A stretch of 64,000 nt of DNA, taken from contig JBLWXT010000009.1 in the NCBI GenBank assembly GCA_048267305.1, positions 1 to 64,000 on the forward strand, in the 5' to 3' direction. The translations under genes were made by a program, and so were the position numbers. Source of the DNA: Owenweeksia sp048267305. GTDB lineage: Bacteria; Bacteroidota; Bacteroidia; Flavobacteriales; Schleiferiaceae. Below the pieces are notes generated by a model that ran no database searches, was not told the origin of the DNA, and was given only the letters and a program-made list of their open reading frames with translations. This document shows, piece after piece, positions 48,274-57,591 of this stretch; position 1 is the stretch's first letter; each line of letters begins with the position of its first letter.

Positions 48274-49434
48274 ATGAAAAATTTAATTCTGTTTTCGCTA
48301 CTTGCGATTTTCAGCCAATCTGTTGTTGCTCAATACAAAACAGTTGACTTCAACTATGAAAAATCCACCTTTAACAATGGGCAGCCTTTGCCTGCCGAAA
48401 CTTATTTTGAGCTAACGGGAGATATCAGCCGGGCCATAAATATGGTGGAGGTACAGATTTATGATGAAAACGGTTACCCAAGCCGCGATCCTCTTTATTC
48501 AAAAACGTGGAAACGCCCTTTTAACAATACAACGGAGCGCTTTGTAATCCCCCTAAACTACAGTCTTAGAGGTGGGGATGAATATGATTTTGCCGTGTTA
48601 TATTTTAAAAAAGCCACAGAGGTGGAAATAGCAAACTTTAGAAATGAGCTTTACGCCAACCTTGACGCCTACCTGGATCAAAATCTTGATTTTACGCAAA
48701 AGCGAATCAGTCTACTTAAGGATACGCGCAGTATGCTGGAGGATATGGATCAAATTGTAAGTTCAGCAATGACCTATTATCGCACACAGATAAACAGGGA
48801 GTTTGAGGGATTTTCTGATTTGGTGAAGGATGATATTGAAAGAGTGGAGGACAGTAAGCAAAATCGCATTTTGGGGCGTAAATCTACCGAGGCTGAAAAT
48901 CTGGCAAGAAAAAAACAACTGGTTGATGATCTGAAAATCCGCGTGCATACCGAGGTAGGGTACATCTTAAATTCAGGGCTTTTGGTATTGTCGGATTTAA
49001 AATCTGTGGACAACTATAAAACGGAAAAAACCCAAACCGTATTTACCCTGCATGGTGGCTTTGGAGGTGTTTACTATGATCAGAGCTGGAAAAATGACTT
49101 GTTTGCCAGCGGAGCTATGGCGGGTGTAACCCTGCCCCTTGGCAAGGCGCAGTTCTCTTCACCATTTTGGAGCAATACCTCAATTATGGTAGGTGTTTAT
49201 TTTAATGATTTGCAGTTAGACGATAACATTACTGCTACCGGGCCCTTATTAAAGCGGCCGTATTATTTGGGAGTAGGCTATAAATTTTATCGTTTTTTAA
49301 GGATTAGTGCCGGAGCCACATTACTTGAAAATGATGGAGAGATAAACGGGCAGGCTGTGAGTAGGGATATATATGTGCAACCTTATATTGCGCTTACCGC
49401 GGATATTAACCTTTGGATTGGATTGGCTAAATGA
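48274..49434 (+). CDS. Uncharacterised exported protein with C-terminal barrel-like domain
   Basis: From the ATG at 48274 the protein has 386 residues with a signal peptide (LILFSLLAIFSQSVVAQ). The first 120 residues are beta-rich. Residues about 125-240 are helical and charged (coiled-coil-like, FRNELYANLDAYLDQNLD). The end is beta-strand-rich and glycine-rich (GGFGGVYYDQ, PYIALTADINLWIGLAK). No family is recognised. It overlaps the OmpA-family gene by four bases (ATGA), so the two probably act together at the outer membrane. Confidence 0.65.
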   Translation: MKNLILFSLLAIFSQSVVAQYKTVDFNYEKSTFNNGQPLPAETYFELTGDISRAINMVEVQIYDENGYPSRDPLYSKTWKRPFNNTTERFVIPLNYSLRGGDEYDFAVLYFKKATEVEIANFRNELYANLDAYLDQNLDFTQKRISLLKDTRSMLEDMDQIVSSAMTYYRTQINREFEGFSDLVKDDIERVEDSKQNRILGRKSTEAENLARKKQLVDDLKIRVHTEVGYILNSGLLVLSDLKSVDNYKTEKTQTVFTLHGGFGGVYYDQSWKNDLFASGAMAGVTLPLGKAQFSSPFWSNTSIMVGVYFNDLQLDDNITATGPLLKRPYYLGVGYKFYRFLRISAGATLLENDGEINGQAVSRDIYVQPYIALTADINLWIGLAK

Positions 49435-51509
49435 TAAACTATAGTCGAAATATTCGGGGCGGAAGTTTGCTGATTTTTACAGCTATTCTGCTTTTTGGCT
49501 CGGGTTGTTTGCATGCCCAGCAAGACCGCTACAATTGGAGGTTTGGTCTGGGCGTAGGCAATCAGTATGTTTTTGGAAATCCCTACAATGCGGATTCCAT
49601 AGGGAGTAATGGAATAGTGGAATTGGATCCTTCATTTTTAAGTTACAGCGCCTTTCTGGAGTTATCCTTATCACAAAGTTTCGGGTTAAAGCTATTTACC
49701 ACTACACGCCCACAGGATTATGTGGTTACCAATTCAGGCTTGCTGCTAAGCTATTATTTTGATAACGATTACTTGTTTGGCTCCAAGGCCATTATTGCCC
49801 CTTACATTAGTTTGGGAGGTGCTTTTGGCGAAATGCAAAATTCATTTAATGTGCCTTTTGGAGGTGGCCTGAAGTTTAGGGTAAGCAGCAGGGTTAACAT
49901 TAATGTAGATTTTACGGCAAGATCCTATACTGATCGTTGGAGCGAGAGTGATTTTGATTTTGGGAAAGAGCTGAGTGGATATTCCTCTGTTTCCGTTCAT
50001 TATAATTTTGGCAAAAAGCCAAGGGCCTACAATGCTCCAAAGCCGTATGTGTCCCCTTATGCTCAGCCTCAGGCGGCTGTTCAAAAAGCAAAACCTTCAG
50101 CACCAGAAATGGTACAAAAGGAAGTTGTTATTCCAGAAATCTCGCTTGATCGTATGCATGGCCAGATGGATACAAACATTGCGGTGATTGTTGATACCGC
50201 GGCCTTCAGGGCCACACCCACTGACTCTCTAAGTAAGGTGGATTTTCTAAATCGATATGGAAAAATCTTAAAGACTCCTAAGTTGGGAGATAGTACAAGA
50301 GCATTGAATTTTGAGAATGCGTATTATAGTGATACTTCAGGCACATCTCCTGCTAAGGGTGCTGAGTCAATGCGTTTAGGAGCCGTGCCTAAAAGCTATA
50401 GCGCTAGAGATTCAACACTTGCTGCATTGGAGTTTGAAATAAAGCAGCAGAAGTTGAAAAACGAGTTGAACCTTCTGCGTAAAGCAGAGAAGGATACCAG
50501 CCTTATTGCGCTGTTGAAAGAAAATGAGGCGCTGAGGTTGAAGCTTCAAACGGCTGATCAGTACAGTGGCCTTAGCCAAAGGATAGCAGAACTGGAGTCT
50601 CAGCCAAATCAGGTTACAACAACAGGCTCCTCTCCCTCTAATACTTATACACCAACAGGCAGCACAGGAACAAACTCTGAGTATTCAGGTGGTAGTTATC
50701 AGCCAACATCAAGTGCAGCAGGCGTGGGGTCGACAGTGGCGGGTACAGCAGTTGTAGGTGGAATTGTGGCTTCTGAAAGCGAGAGAGTAAAAAGCCTGGA
50801 GGCAAAGGTGGATACGTTGCAACAGCAGCTAATAAGTCTACAGAGAATATTATTGGCGCAAAATATTAAGCCTGTGGCGGCATTGGTGGTTGCACCTGAT
50901 AGTGCGGCAGCGGATACAATAATTGCTGTTGTAGCGGATAGTATTGCAGTGGATTCTGTTGAAACTAATGCTTCCATATTGCATGGAGATAGTGCTTCTT
51001 CAAAATCTTTTTTGACCGATACGGTTAAAAATGAAAAGTACATTACAGAAACAGAATTAAACACTTTAAGGGAAAACTTGGCCAAGACCCAACAGGAGGT
51101 GGATTCCTTGATTAAGGTAAAGCCTCAAGTGCAGGAAGTGCCCAAACCGGTAAAGGAAGTAGCGCTTATTCCAAAAACCTTTTTTGAAACTACGGGCAAG
51201 GTGGAAGTGTTTTTTGACATTAGCTCTTCGAGCCTCAATAGCGAGTCTCGTAAAAAGCTGGATGATATGATTGAATATGCAAAGAGCAGGTCTGATGCAA
51301 AATTTCTGATAAAGGGTTTCACCGATAAAACGGGCTCCATAGCTTTCAACAAAGCACTTTCTGACAAACGGGCCAAAGCCGTTGAGCAATACCTCACCTC
51401 TGGAGGCGTGGCTGCAGAAAGGTTAAAAGTGATGAGTATAGGTCCGGATCAGTCATTAACTGGAGGCAGCCATAACTATGGCCGTAGAGTGGAGGTGATC
51501 CTTAATTAA
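49431..51509 (+). CDS. OmpA-family protein with long low-complexity middle
   Basis: The 692-residue protein has a signal peptide, an N-terminal eight-stranded-type beta domain (about 30-190), a long Ser/Thr/Ala-rich and partly coiled-coil region (about 290-575), and a C-terminal OmpA peptidoglycan-binding domain (about 595-692) with FFDISSSSLNSESR, GFTDKTGS and NYGRRVEVIL. It anchors the outer membrane to peptidoglycan. It is translationally coupled to the gene upstream. Confidence 0.85.
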   Translation: MINYSRNIRGGSLLIFTAILLFGSGCLHAQQDRYNWRFGLGVGNQYVFGNPYNADSIGSNGIVELDPSFLSYSAFLELSLSQSFGLKLFTTTRPQDYVVTNSGLLLSYYFDNDYLFGSKAIIAPYISLGGAFGEMQNSFNVPFGGGLKFRVSSRVNINVDFTARSYTDRWSESDFDFGKELSGYSSVSVHYNFGKKPRAYNAPKPYVSPYAQPQAAVQKAKPSAPEMVQKEVVIPEISLDRMHGQMDTNIAVIVDTAAFRATPTDSLSKVDFLNRYGKILKTPKLGDSTRALNFENAYYSDTSGTSPAKGAESMRLGAVPKSYSARDSTLAALEFEIKQQKLKNELNLLRKAEKDTSLIALLKENEALRLKLQTADQYSGLSQRIAELESQPNQVTTTGSSPSNTYTPTGSTGTNSEYSGGSYQPTSSAAGVGSTVAGTAVVGGIVASESERVKSLEAKVDTLQQQLISLQRILLAQNIKPVAALVVAPDSAAADTIIAVVADSIAVDSVETNASILHGDSASSKSFLTDTVKNEKYITETELNTLRENLAKTQQEVDSLIKVKPQVQEVPKPVKEVALIPKTFFETTGKVEVFFDISSSSLNSESRKKLDDMIEYAKSRSDAKFLIKGFTDKTGSIAFNKALSDKRAKAVEQYLTSGGVAAERLKVMSIGPDQSLTGGSHNYGRRVEVILN

Positions 51510-51528
51510 CAGGATGAGAGAGCTTAGC

Positions 51529-52653
51529 TTACTCCTTCTTTTTATCCTTTTTCTTATCTCCATCAAATAGGGTTTCAAAAAAGCCTTCATCATTTTCCTT
51601 TTTATCTACACTTTGGATGTTCACCGTTTGGTCTACATTTTTTTGGAAGGCTTCAATAAAAGCATTTCGCATTACGCTGCCAATGGTGCTCCACAGTCCA
51701 ACGGTGTTGCCTTCGGTAGTACCCGAAAATGGAACTTTTGTGGCAAACTGATTCCTTGGTTGATTTTCAAATGCTTCCAAGGCACCTCCTATTACTACTT
51801 CCCAGGCTTTTTGCCAAAAGCCGGTGCTATCATTTTTAAGATCAATTACTGATATGCTATCTAATACAGGTTTTACATAGCCATCATATTTGCCATTTTT
51901 CATGGCCACTTCTGAGGAAACGTACATTGAGCCTTCCTTAAAAGTGAAGTTGGCATAGACATTAGTGAAATCCTTGAGGTAGCTTAGTTCTAAATCTCTT
52001 AGCTCCAGCGAAAGGTCAAAATCTGGTACTTTCTTTAGTACGTTTATAGCCATATCAGCTTTAAACCGGCCATTGCCAGAGGTGTTTGAACTTACAGAAA
52101 TAGAGGAAGGGAGGAGTTCATTATCATCATTAACGTTGCCCAGGTTAGTTGCCAAAGCATTAAACTCGGTAAAGGCAACATCCACCTTAGGGTCAGAGGT
52201 GGCATCTTTATAAGCAATGGTTCCGTCAACAATTTCAAAGCGGTTAATTTGAAGTGGTACAAGATCCTTGATGGTTTGTGTCCAGTCATTTTCTTCACCG
52301 GCTTGCACATCACCTGTAGAGGGTTCAACGGCAAAGGTGAGTCTGGGTCTTTCCACAATTATTTCGCCCACTATAGAGCCTTTAAACAAGGCAGCCCATT
52401 CAATGGAGATGTCAATGGCATCTACCTGAAAAAATGGCTCGGGAAAATCGCCATTCATTTTATCAAGCTTTAATGAATCTATGCGATAAGCGCCTCTCCA
52501 TAGGGCAATATCGATATCCTTCACCTCACCGCGATAGCCCTCAATTTCCGACAGAGTTTTGTTTACATATTTAAGCGCAACGGGCTCCAGCAAGAAGTTT
52601 ATTGCCAAAAGCAGGGCTACAATTATCCCTATGGTTATCCAGAATTTTTTCAT
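51529..52653 (-). CDS. AsmA-like/DUF748 protein
   Basis: From the ATG at 52653 the protein has 374 residues: one N-terminal membrane helix (IGIIVALLLAINFLLEPVAL) and a repetitive beta domain with RGEVKDIDIALWRGAYRIDSL, matching the DUF748 part of the AsmA-like superfamily. Such proteins are elongated and are thought to carry lipids across the periplasm. The open frame extends to 52824, but that part overlaps the MscS gene. It ends with a Lys/Asp-rich tail. It is last in a seven-gene run. Confidence 0.8.
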   Translation of the reverse strand: MKKFWITIGIIVALLLAINFLLEPVALKYVNKTLSEIEGYRGEVKDIDIALWRGAYRIDSLKLDKMNGDFPEPFFQVDAIDISIEWAALFKGSIVGEIIVERPRLTFAVEPSTGDVQAGEENDWTQTIKDLVPLQINRFEIVDGTIAYKDATSDPKVDVAFTEFNALATNLGNVNDDNELLPSSISVSSNTSGNGRFKADMAINVLKKVPDFDLSLELRDLELSYLKDFTNVYANFTFKEGSMYVSSEVAMKNGKYDGYVKPVLDSISVIDLKNDSTGFWQKAWEVVIGGALEAFENQPRNQFATKVPFSGTTEGNTVGLWSTIGSVMRNAFIEAFQKNVDQTVNIQSVDKKENDEGFFETLFDGDKKKDKKKE

Positions 52654-52666
52654 AATGTATTGTGTT

Positions 52667-53626
52667 TTAGCCCGGATTTGAGTCTCCGGAATTTTGGGGG
52701 TTTTGACTGTTGGATGGGGATTCAACAGCCTCTTGCTTGTAGGTTGAGAAGATGTCTTTAAAATCAACATCACCAAAGTCCAGCGTGCGGATGGGGAATG
52801 GTATTCCAATTCCGTTTTTGTCAAAGGCCTGTTTTACGGCAATTATGCCTTCATCCATTTTGGCCTTATATTCAAACTGCTTGTTGCTAAATGGCATCCA
52901 GTAGCGGATAACCATATCAATAGAACTGCCTCCAAATCCGGTATAGTAGAGGCTTACATCGTCTTTATCCACACCTTCAATGTTTTCAATTGCCTCCTTT
53001 GCCACTTTTTTAGCAAAAGGTAAATCCTGCCCATAGGTTACACCAACTTCAAGGTCAATACGCCTCTTGCCATATTCTGTATAATTTTCAATGGGATTTT
53101 TAAAAACGGAAGCATTGGGGATCATTATGATTTGCCCCTGCATGGTTTGTATGGTAGTGGTGCGAAGGTGGATATTGGTAACCTTTCCAAAATAGTCGTT
53201 GGTTTTAATAAGATCTCCAATTTTAAAAGGTTTGCGGATACTCATCATGGTACCGGCAATAAAATTGGAGGCTATATCCTGGAAGGCAAACCCCAGTGCC
53301 AAACCAATTACACCGGCCCCTGCCAACAAAGAGGTAACGGCACCATCCAGTTGTAATATACTAAGGGCGATAAATGTGCCAATGGCAACAACGGTAAGGT
53401 AGAGTATACTGCTAAGTAGAGATTGTAAACTTTTGTTGTCGGTGATTTTTTGAAAAACCTTGTTGAAGATTTTCTTCACCAATTTCCCCAACAGAACAAA
53501 AAGTACTAGAACAACAACCGCAACCAAAAAGTTAGGGAGCATTTTCACTCCCGTGCTTATCCAGTCTTCAAGTTTTTCGGTTACAAGTCCATAAGCTCTG
53601 TTCAGGTCAAAGTTTACATTTTTCAT
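52667..53626 (-). CDS. Small-conductance mechanosensitive channel (MscS family)
   Basis: From the ATG at 53626 the protein has 319 residues. Three N-terminal helices include the pore segment LAGAGVIGLALGFAFQDIASNFIAG, which has the glycine/alanine packing of MscS TM3. KIGDLIKTNDYFGKVTNIHLRTT opens the cytoplasmic beta domain. The channel releases solutes on hypo-osmotic shock. A TTG at 53629 is an alternative start. Confidence 0.9.
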   Translation of the reverse strand: MKNVNFDLNRAYGLVTEKLEDWISTGVKMLPNFLVAVVVLVLFVLLGKLVKKIFNKVFQKITDNKSLQSLLSSILYLTVVAIGTFIALSILQLDGAVTSLLAGAGVIGLALGFAFQDIASNFIAGTMMSIRKPFKIGDLIKTNDYFGKVTNIHLRTTTIQTMQGQIIMIPNASVFKNPIENYTEYGKRRIDLEVGVTYGQDLPFAKKVAKEAIENIEGVDKDDVSLYYTGFGGSSIDMVIRYWMPFSNKQFEYKAKMDEGIIAVKQAFDKNGIGIPFPIRTLDFGDVDFKDIFSTYKQEAVESPSNSQNPQNSGDSNPG

Positions 53627-53644
53627 CAATTAGGATAATTTAGT

Positions 53645-53917
53645 CTATGACCTTTTAACTATCCTCTTGCGAATAATGTTTACGGCAACAAGTACGGCAA
53701 TGGTAAAAAGCACCTTCTTCACCCTTTTTTTAGGGGGCATGTGGTAGTTGGTAAGGTTTCTAAACAGGCCTAATGCCAGCTGCCCATAGTACATTCCCTG
53801 TTGAATTGAGCCAGCCACATCCCGGGTATGGTCAGAGGTAGTTATAAAGGCTGAGCGCCTTTCATCCCTTTGCTTGCTTAGGTCCTGCAGTCGTTTTTCG
53901 AGTTCAGATGCTTTCAT
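53645..53917 (-). CDS. Small membrane protein of unknown function
   Basis: This 90-residue protein has an N-terminal charged helix (ELEKRLQDLSKQRDERR), a central amphipathic stretch and a C-terminal helix (VLFTIAVLVAVNII) with a basic tail. It overlaps the holin-like gene by four bases and is clearly co-translated with it. No family is assigned. Confidence 0.7.
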   Translation of the reverse strand: MKASELEKRLQDLSKQRDERRSAFITTSDHTRDVAGSIQQGMYYGQLALGLFRNLTNYHMPPKKRVKKVLFTIAVLVAVNIIRKRIVKRS

Positions 53918-54279
53918 TCTTTATCTTCAGGCTTTGGGTCATCTTTGGTAAAGGCGGCAATGAGAATATTTACGAGCGGCTTTACCAGCAGGGAATTTCT
54001 AAATATTAGAGCCAATAGTAGCCAAACGGTATAAAACAATACTGTTATGCCAAAGCCCATGATGAAACTTCCAAAATAATCAGATAGCCACAGGCTCAGC
54101 CAAATTCCGGCAAAGCCCAGTACCATGAGGAAGAGCATAATGATGAACAGAAAGCTGAAAACAGTAGCTACAGCTTCGCTTCCCTTTTTTACAATTTTCA
54201 GGCGCAGCAATTCCTTTTCGGAGTTGATATAGTCCTGAATGCTGGCGAAAAAATCGCTAATTACTTTGGGTAGTTTCAT
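53914..54279 (-). CDS. Holin-X/DUF1469-like membrane protein
   Basis: The 121-residue protein has an N-terminal amphipathic helix (INSEKELLRLKIVKKGSEA) and two long membrane helices, matching the Holin-X (DUF1469) group. Despite the name, these chromosomal proteins are not phage lysis factors and occur beside YtxH-type stress proteins. It is co-transcribed with the 90-residue protein. Confidence 0.78.
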   Translation of the reverse strand: MKLPKVISDFFASIQDYINSEKELLRLKIVKKGSEAVATVFSFLFIIMLFLMVLGFAGIWLSLWLSDYFGSFIMGFGITVLFYTVWLLLALIFRNSLLVKPLVNILIAAFTKDDPKPEDKE

Positions 54280-54284
54280 AAATA

Positions 54285-54319
54285 AAAAAGCCTCGAAAGA
54301 AGATCTCTTTCGAGGCTTT
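54285..54319. terminator. Terminator-like hairpin between ytxH-type and holin-like genes
   Basis: A perfect stem of AAAGCCTCGAAAGA with TCTTTCGAGGCTTT and flanking A/T runs. It lies inside the minus-strand gene run, so it may attenuate expression of downstream genes. Confidence 0.8.
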
Positions 54320-54330
54320 CAGTTTAAAAT

Positions 54331-54621
54331 TTAAACATTTTTGAATTCGGCCTTAACTTCATTCTTAAGCTTTTCGGCCTCCCTCGCAGCCACGGCTACG
54401 TCATTTTTCAGGCTTTTTTCTACGGAATCCTTCACTTCTTTAATGGAAGCCATAGCTTTATGGGCCACATCGTTAATGGCATCTTTGGTGTCGGATGCCT
54501 TTTCGCCCAACAAATCTCGGGTTTCTTTTCCTGATTGTGGAGCCAAAAGAATTCCAGCTGCAAAACCAACTGCTGCTCCTATAAGTGTTCCCAGTATTAC
54601 ATTTCCTGATTGATTACTCAT
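54331..54621 (-). CDS. YtxH-domain general stress protein
   Basis: The 96-residue protein has the YtxH signature: one membrane helix with glycines (VILGTLIGAAVGFAAGILLAP) then QSGKETRDLL and a long charged helical tail of apolipoprotein-like repeats. Homologues are induced by general stress in Bacillus. It is followed by a terminator hairpin before the next gene of the run. Confidence 0.85.
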   Translation of the reverse strand: MSNQSGNVILGTLIGAAVGFAAGILLAPQSGKETRDLLGEKASDTKDAINDVAHKAMASIKEVKDSVEKSLKNDVAVAAREAEKLKNEVKAEFKNV

Positions 54622-54660
54622 TTTACTCTGATTTAAGATTAATTTATTTTGAACTGAATA

Positions 54661-54993
54661 TTATGATAACGGATCTTTTGATTCAACCTTCAGAAGAAAT
54701 TCATTGATTTCCTTCGTCCCTTTCTCTCCGTAATTGTCTATTAAAATTCCCTTTTCACCGGTGTTGCTAACGATAGCATAAATTACAACTTTTTGGGATT
54801 GGTTTTCTTTATTTTCAATCCTTTTTATCTCATTTATCGCAAGTTCTTCGGGCTTATACTCCTTTCCCTTGCTCGTTCTTAAACTTGTTGATGACAAAAC
54901 ATCAAAACGGTCTTTGTATCCCTTTTCTCCAAATTCATCCAGACTTTGCTGTAAGGTAGAGTAGGGGTTAAATCTTGGGGGTTGTAGTTCCAT
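54661..54993 (-). CDS. Small protein of the family often labelled PRPP synthetase-like
   Basis: The 110-residue soluble protein matches a short Bacteroidota family with the pattern LDEFGEKGYKDRFDV, EYKPEELAINEI and VVIYAIVSNTGEKGILIDNYG. Public annotations often call this phosphoribosylpyrophosphate synthetase, but nothing in the sequence supports that activity and the length is one third of a real enzyme. It begins six bases downstream of the coiled-coil lipoprotein stop, so it is in the same transcript. Confidence 0.65.
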   Translation of the reverse strand: MELQPPRFNPYSTLQQSLDEFGEKGYKDRFDVLSSTSLRTSKGKEYKPEELAINEIKRIENKENQSQKVVIYAIVSNTGEKGILIDNYGEKGTKEINEFLLKVESKDPLS

Positions 54994-54999
54994 TTTTAT

Positions 55000-55467
55000 C
55001 TAATTTTCCTGATTGTCATACCATTCCTCCAGTTCCTGGTGGATTTGGGTAAGTTCGTCTTCAGCCTGTTCAAGCTCCGTTTGTACATATTCCGCATTTT
55101 TCTCCAAAACCTCGTCTGAAACTTCATCCAGTGAATCCATGGTTTTTTCAAGATTGGTTTTGAGTCTTTCAAGATCTTGCTTTAAAGCTACCGACCTTCT
55201 TAACGCTTCCGAGCTTAAATGGTTTTTTTGATGATTTATTTTTTCGGTAAGTTTTTCAACCCGGGTTTCAATAATCTCGATATTCTCCTGAATACGCTCC
55301 TCAACATCTTCTGTTATCTGACGTGTCTCAATACTAATGTTGGTATCCGAAAGAATTGAACTATCAACAATTATTGTTGGGTTTTTGTTGTCGGAAGTAT
55401 TCCAACAACTGCCGGTAATAAGAAGGAGAAGAGTTATACCTCCCGTAAATTGGATCAATGATTTCAT
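55000..55467 (-). CDS. Coiled-coil lipoprotein
   Basis: The 155-residue protein has a lipoprotein signal (LLLITGSC, Cys21) and a predicted continuous coiled coil from about residue 50 to 150 (heptad pattern in VEERIQENIEIIETRVEKL and LEQAEDELTQIHQEL). It is first in the minus-strand envelope run; an inverted repeat (GATTAC-N5-GTAATC) precedes it at 55477-55493. Confidence 0.75.
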   Translation of the reverse strand: MKSLIQFTGGITLLLLITGSCWNTSDNKNPTIIVDSSILSDTNISIETRQITEDVEERIQENIEIIETRVEKLTEKINHQKNHLSSEALRRSVALKQDLERLKTNLEKTMDSLDEVSDEVLEKNAEYVQTELEQAEDELTQIHQELEEWYDNQEN

Positions 55468-55476
55468 TATCTATCT

Positions 55477-55493
55477 GATTACTTAATGTAATC
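55477..55493 (-). promoter_or_regulatory. Inverted repeat upstream of the envelope gene run
   Basis: GATTAC (55477-55482) and GTAATC (55488-55493) are separated by five bases, ten bases ahead of the lipoprotein ATG. It could be an operator or a small hairpin in the 5' leader. No -7 element is obvious nearby. Confidence 0.35.
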
Positions 55494-55718
55494 TGAGAAT
55501 GGTTCGAAGCAGTTGAGCTATTTCTTTCCATGTGGGCTCTCATAAACCTGATCAATTTCTGAGAGCATTCAGACTGGAATGAAAGTAGAAAGAAACATGC
55601 CTGATAATCGGAAGATTATGTAAAGTTCAAAAATTCAATTACTTAGGGTTTTTAGTTTGGTCGGTAATATTATTTTACCTTACATTTTCTTCCAGTTTGG
55701 AATGATATATTTTTCATT

Positions 55719-55997
55719 ATGACAGAGCAAAGGTTACAGGGGATAAGGGTCACAGGAATTGTGCAGGGTGTATTTTTCAGAAAAACAAGCCAGCAAAAGG
55801 CGATACAGCTGGGTATTACCGGTACAGTAGAAAATAAGGCAGACGGATCAGTGTATATAGAGGCCTGTGGCAGTGTGGATGCCCTTAAATCTTTTTTAGA
55901 ATGGTGCCATGAGGGGCCTGCCAGAGCAGAAGTAGACACGGTGGAAACAAAAGAACTGGAGTTTAGGGAATATAAAGACTTCTCCATCAAACGGTAA
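55719..55997 (+). CDS. Acylphosphatase
   Basis: The 92-residue protein matches the family over its full length: GIVQGVFFR with catalytic Arg21, and GTVENKADGSV with catalytic Asn39. It hydrolyses acyl phosphates. It is followed by rbfA with a 26-base gap. Confidence 0.94.
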   Translation: MTEQRLQGIRVTGIVQGVFFRKTSQQKAIQLGITGTVENKADGSVYIEACGSVDALKSFLEWCHEGPARAEVDTVETKELEFREYKDFSIKR

Positions 55998-56023
55998 TGT
56001 ACGGCAATAGCTAACTTTGCGCC

Positions 56024-56383
56024 ATGGATTCTAACAGACTTAAAAAAATCGAAGGGCAGTTTCAAAAAGATCTTGCCGATATATTCAGGGAGCTTGCACA
56101 ATCGCGCTTTCGCGGATTGCTGCTCACCATCACCAGAGTGTCTATAAGCACGGATTTATCTATAGCACGCTGTAATATTAGTGTGTTTCCTGCCACTAAT
56201 AAGGAGGAAATTATAGATTGGCTCAACGAGCAAAAGAGCTCTATCAAGAATGACCTGGTACGAAAATTAAAGGGCAGCTTGCGCAAAATGCCAAATCTTA
56301 TTTTCCATTTGGATGATTCTATCGACAGGGAAGAAAGCATCGACAAATTATTGAAAGGTGGTGGCGAAAGCCCGATTAAGTGA
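56024..56383 (+). CDS. rbfA: Ribosome-binding factor A
   Basis: The 119-residue protein has the KH-like RbfA core (RLKKIEGQFQKDLADIF, then TRVSISTDLSIARCNISVFP and RKLKGSLRKMPNLIFHLDDS). It matures the 16S rRNA 5' end on the 30S subunit. The stop overlaps the GTG start of the next gene by four bases. Confidence 0.93.
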   Translation: MDSNRLKKIEGQFQKDLADIFRELAQSRFRGLLLTITRVSISTDLSIARCNISVFPATNKEEIIDWLNEQKSSIKNDLVRKLKGSLRKMPNLIFHLDDSIDREESIDKLLKGGGESPIK

Positions 56384-57591
56384 ACATCTCATCCTACATA
56401 GCCCGCAGGTATTTTTTTGCCAAAACCTCTGGTAATGCGGTAAATATTATTTCCGGAATTTCAATAGGAGGGATTTTAGTGGGTACCGTGGCACTTATTA
56501 TTGTGCTCAGCGCTTTTAATGGTTTAGAATCTTTGGTTAATGGTTTTTACAACACCTTTGATCCTGACCTTAAGGTTACCCCCGCTTCGGGTAAGTATTT
56601 CGATCAGGATGATGAAAAGCTAAAGCAGCTTTCAAATATTGAAGGAGTACATTCATACAGCCGGGTTTTGGAGGAGCGTGTGCTTTTTACCTATAGGGAT
56701 ATGGAGCACATTGGGAGTATTAAGGGCGTGGATGAGGCCTATACTTCGGTTACCCAATTGCAATCGGCAGTGGCCCATGGGTCCTATGATATTTATCCCG
56801 AAAAGGTAGTGCCGCGGGCTGTGCTTGGTGCCGGGGTTTCCTATTACTTGGGATATGGCCGCGTTTCCTTTGATGATCCCATAAACGTATTTGTGCCTAA
56901 AACCGGAGCTTCAGCATCTGATTTTACGAGTGCTTTTTCATCAGAGCTTATTTATCCCGGTGGAGTTTTTAACATACAGCCCGAATTTGATGAAAAGTAT
57001 GTTTTTGCCTCCCTGGCCTTTGTTCAGCGATTGCTGGGGCGCGAAGGCGAATTGTCGTCCATAGAGGTGAAAGTGAATGAGGGAGCACGTTTTGAGGAGG
57101 TTCAAGCGTCTGTGAAAAAACTGTTTGGCGATAATTTTGAAGTGAAAAACAGAGAAGAGCAACAGGCCATATTCCTAAAAGTAATGAAGACTGAAAGTCT
57201 GTTTACCTTTTTGGTTTTTGCCCTTATCCTCACCATTGCCACCTTTACCATTATGGGCAGCTTGTCTATGATGATGCTTGATAAAAGAGAGCATCTCCGT
57301 ACCCTTTGGGCTATGGGTGCAGAACTTTCCACCCTTCGCAGTATCTTTTTTAAAGAGGGTTTACTAATCAGCTTGGTGGGTGCAGGCCTGGGCCTGCTAA
57401 TAGGTATAGCGGTAGTGTTGGCGCAACAGTATTTCGGACTGCTTGAGATCGGGCAAAACTATGTGGTGGAGGCCTATCCCGTGCAGTTGGAGGTTGATGA
57501 TATTTTGTTGGTAATAGCTACAGTTGCCGTATTATGTGGAATTACCTCCTGGCTAACTTCGCGCAGGCTTACCTTAAAACTGATTACCTAA
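56380..57591 (+). CDS. LolC/LolE-type FtsX-domain ABC transporter permease
   Basis: The 403-residue protein has one N-terminal membrane helix (IISGISIGGILVGTVALIIVLSAFNG), a large extracytoplasmic MacB-like domain (about 50-260), and three C-terminal helices with the FtsX motif LDKREHLRTLWAMGA and SLVGAGLGLLIGI. Such permeases release lipoproteins to the outer membrane in LolCDE. The GTG start at 56380 overlaps the rbfA stop. No ATPase gene is adjacent, so it must pair with one elsewhere. Confidence 0.88.
   Translation: MNISSYIARRYFFAKTSGNAVNIISGISIGGILVGTVALIIVLSAFNGLESLVNGFYNTFDPDLKVTPASGKYFDQDDEKLKQLSNIEGVHSYSRVLEERVLFTYRDMEHIGSIKGVDEAYTSVTQLQSAVAHGSYDIYPEKVVPRAVLGAGVSYYLGYGRVSFDDPINVFVPKTGASASDFTSAFSSELIYPGGVFNIQPEFDEKYVFASLAFVQRLLGREGELSSIEVKVNEGARFEEVQASVKKLFGDNFEVKNREEQQAIFLKVMKTESLFTFLVFALILTIATFTIMGSLSMMMLDKREHLRTLWAMGAELSTLRSIFFKEGLLISLVGAGLGLLIGIAVVLAQQYFGLLEIGQNYVVEAYPVQLEVDDILLVIATVAVLCGITSWLTSRRLTLKLIT

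Noticed and set aside
53914..54279. Prophage holin
   Set aside because: The holin-like protein is in a stress/envelope gene run with no phage genes; the DUF1469 type is chromosomal.
54661..54993. Phosphoribosylpyrophosphate synthetase
   Set aside because: The 110-residue protein lacks the PRPP-binding motif and is far too short for the enzyme.
55560..55571. TGA-N6-TCA box upstream of acylphosphatase
   Set aside because: No TAnnTTTG-like element lies 33 bp away on either strand, so it is treated as a chance match.
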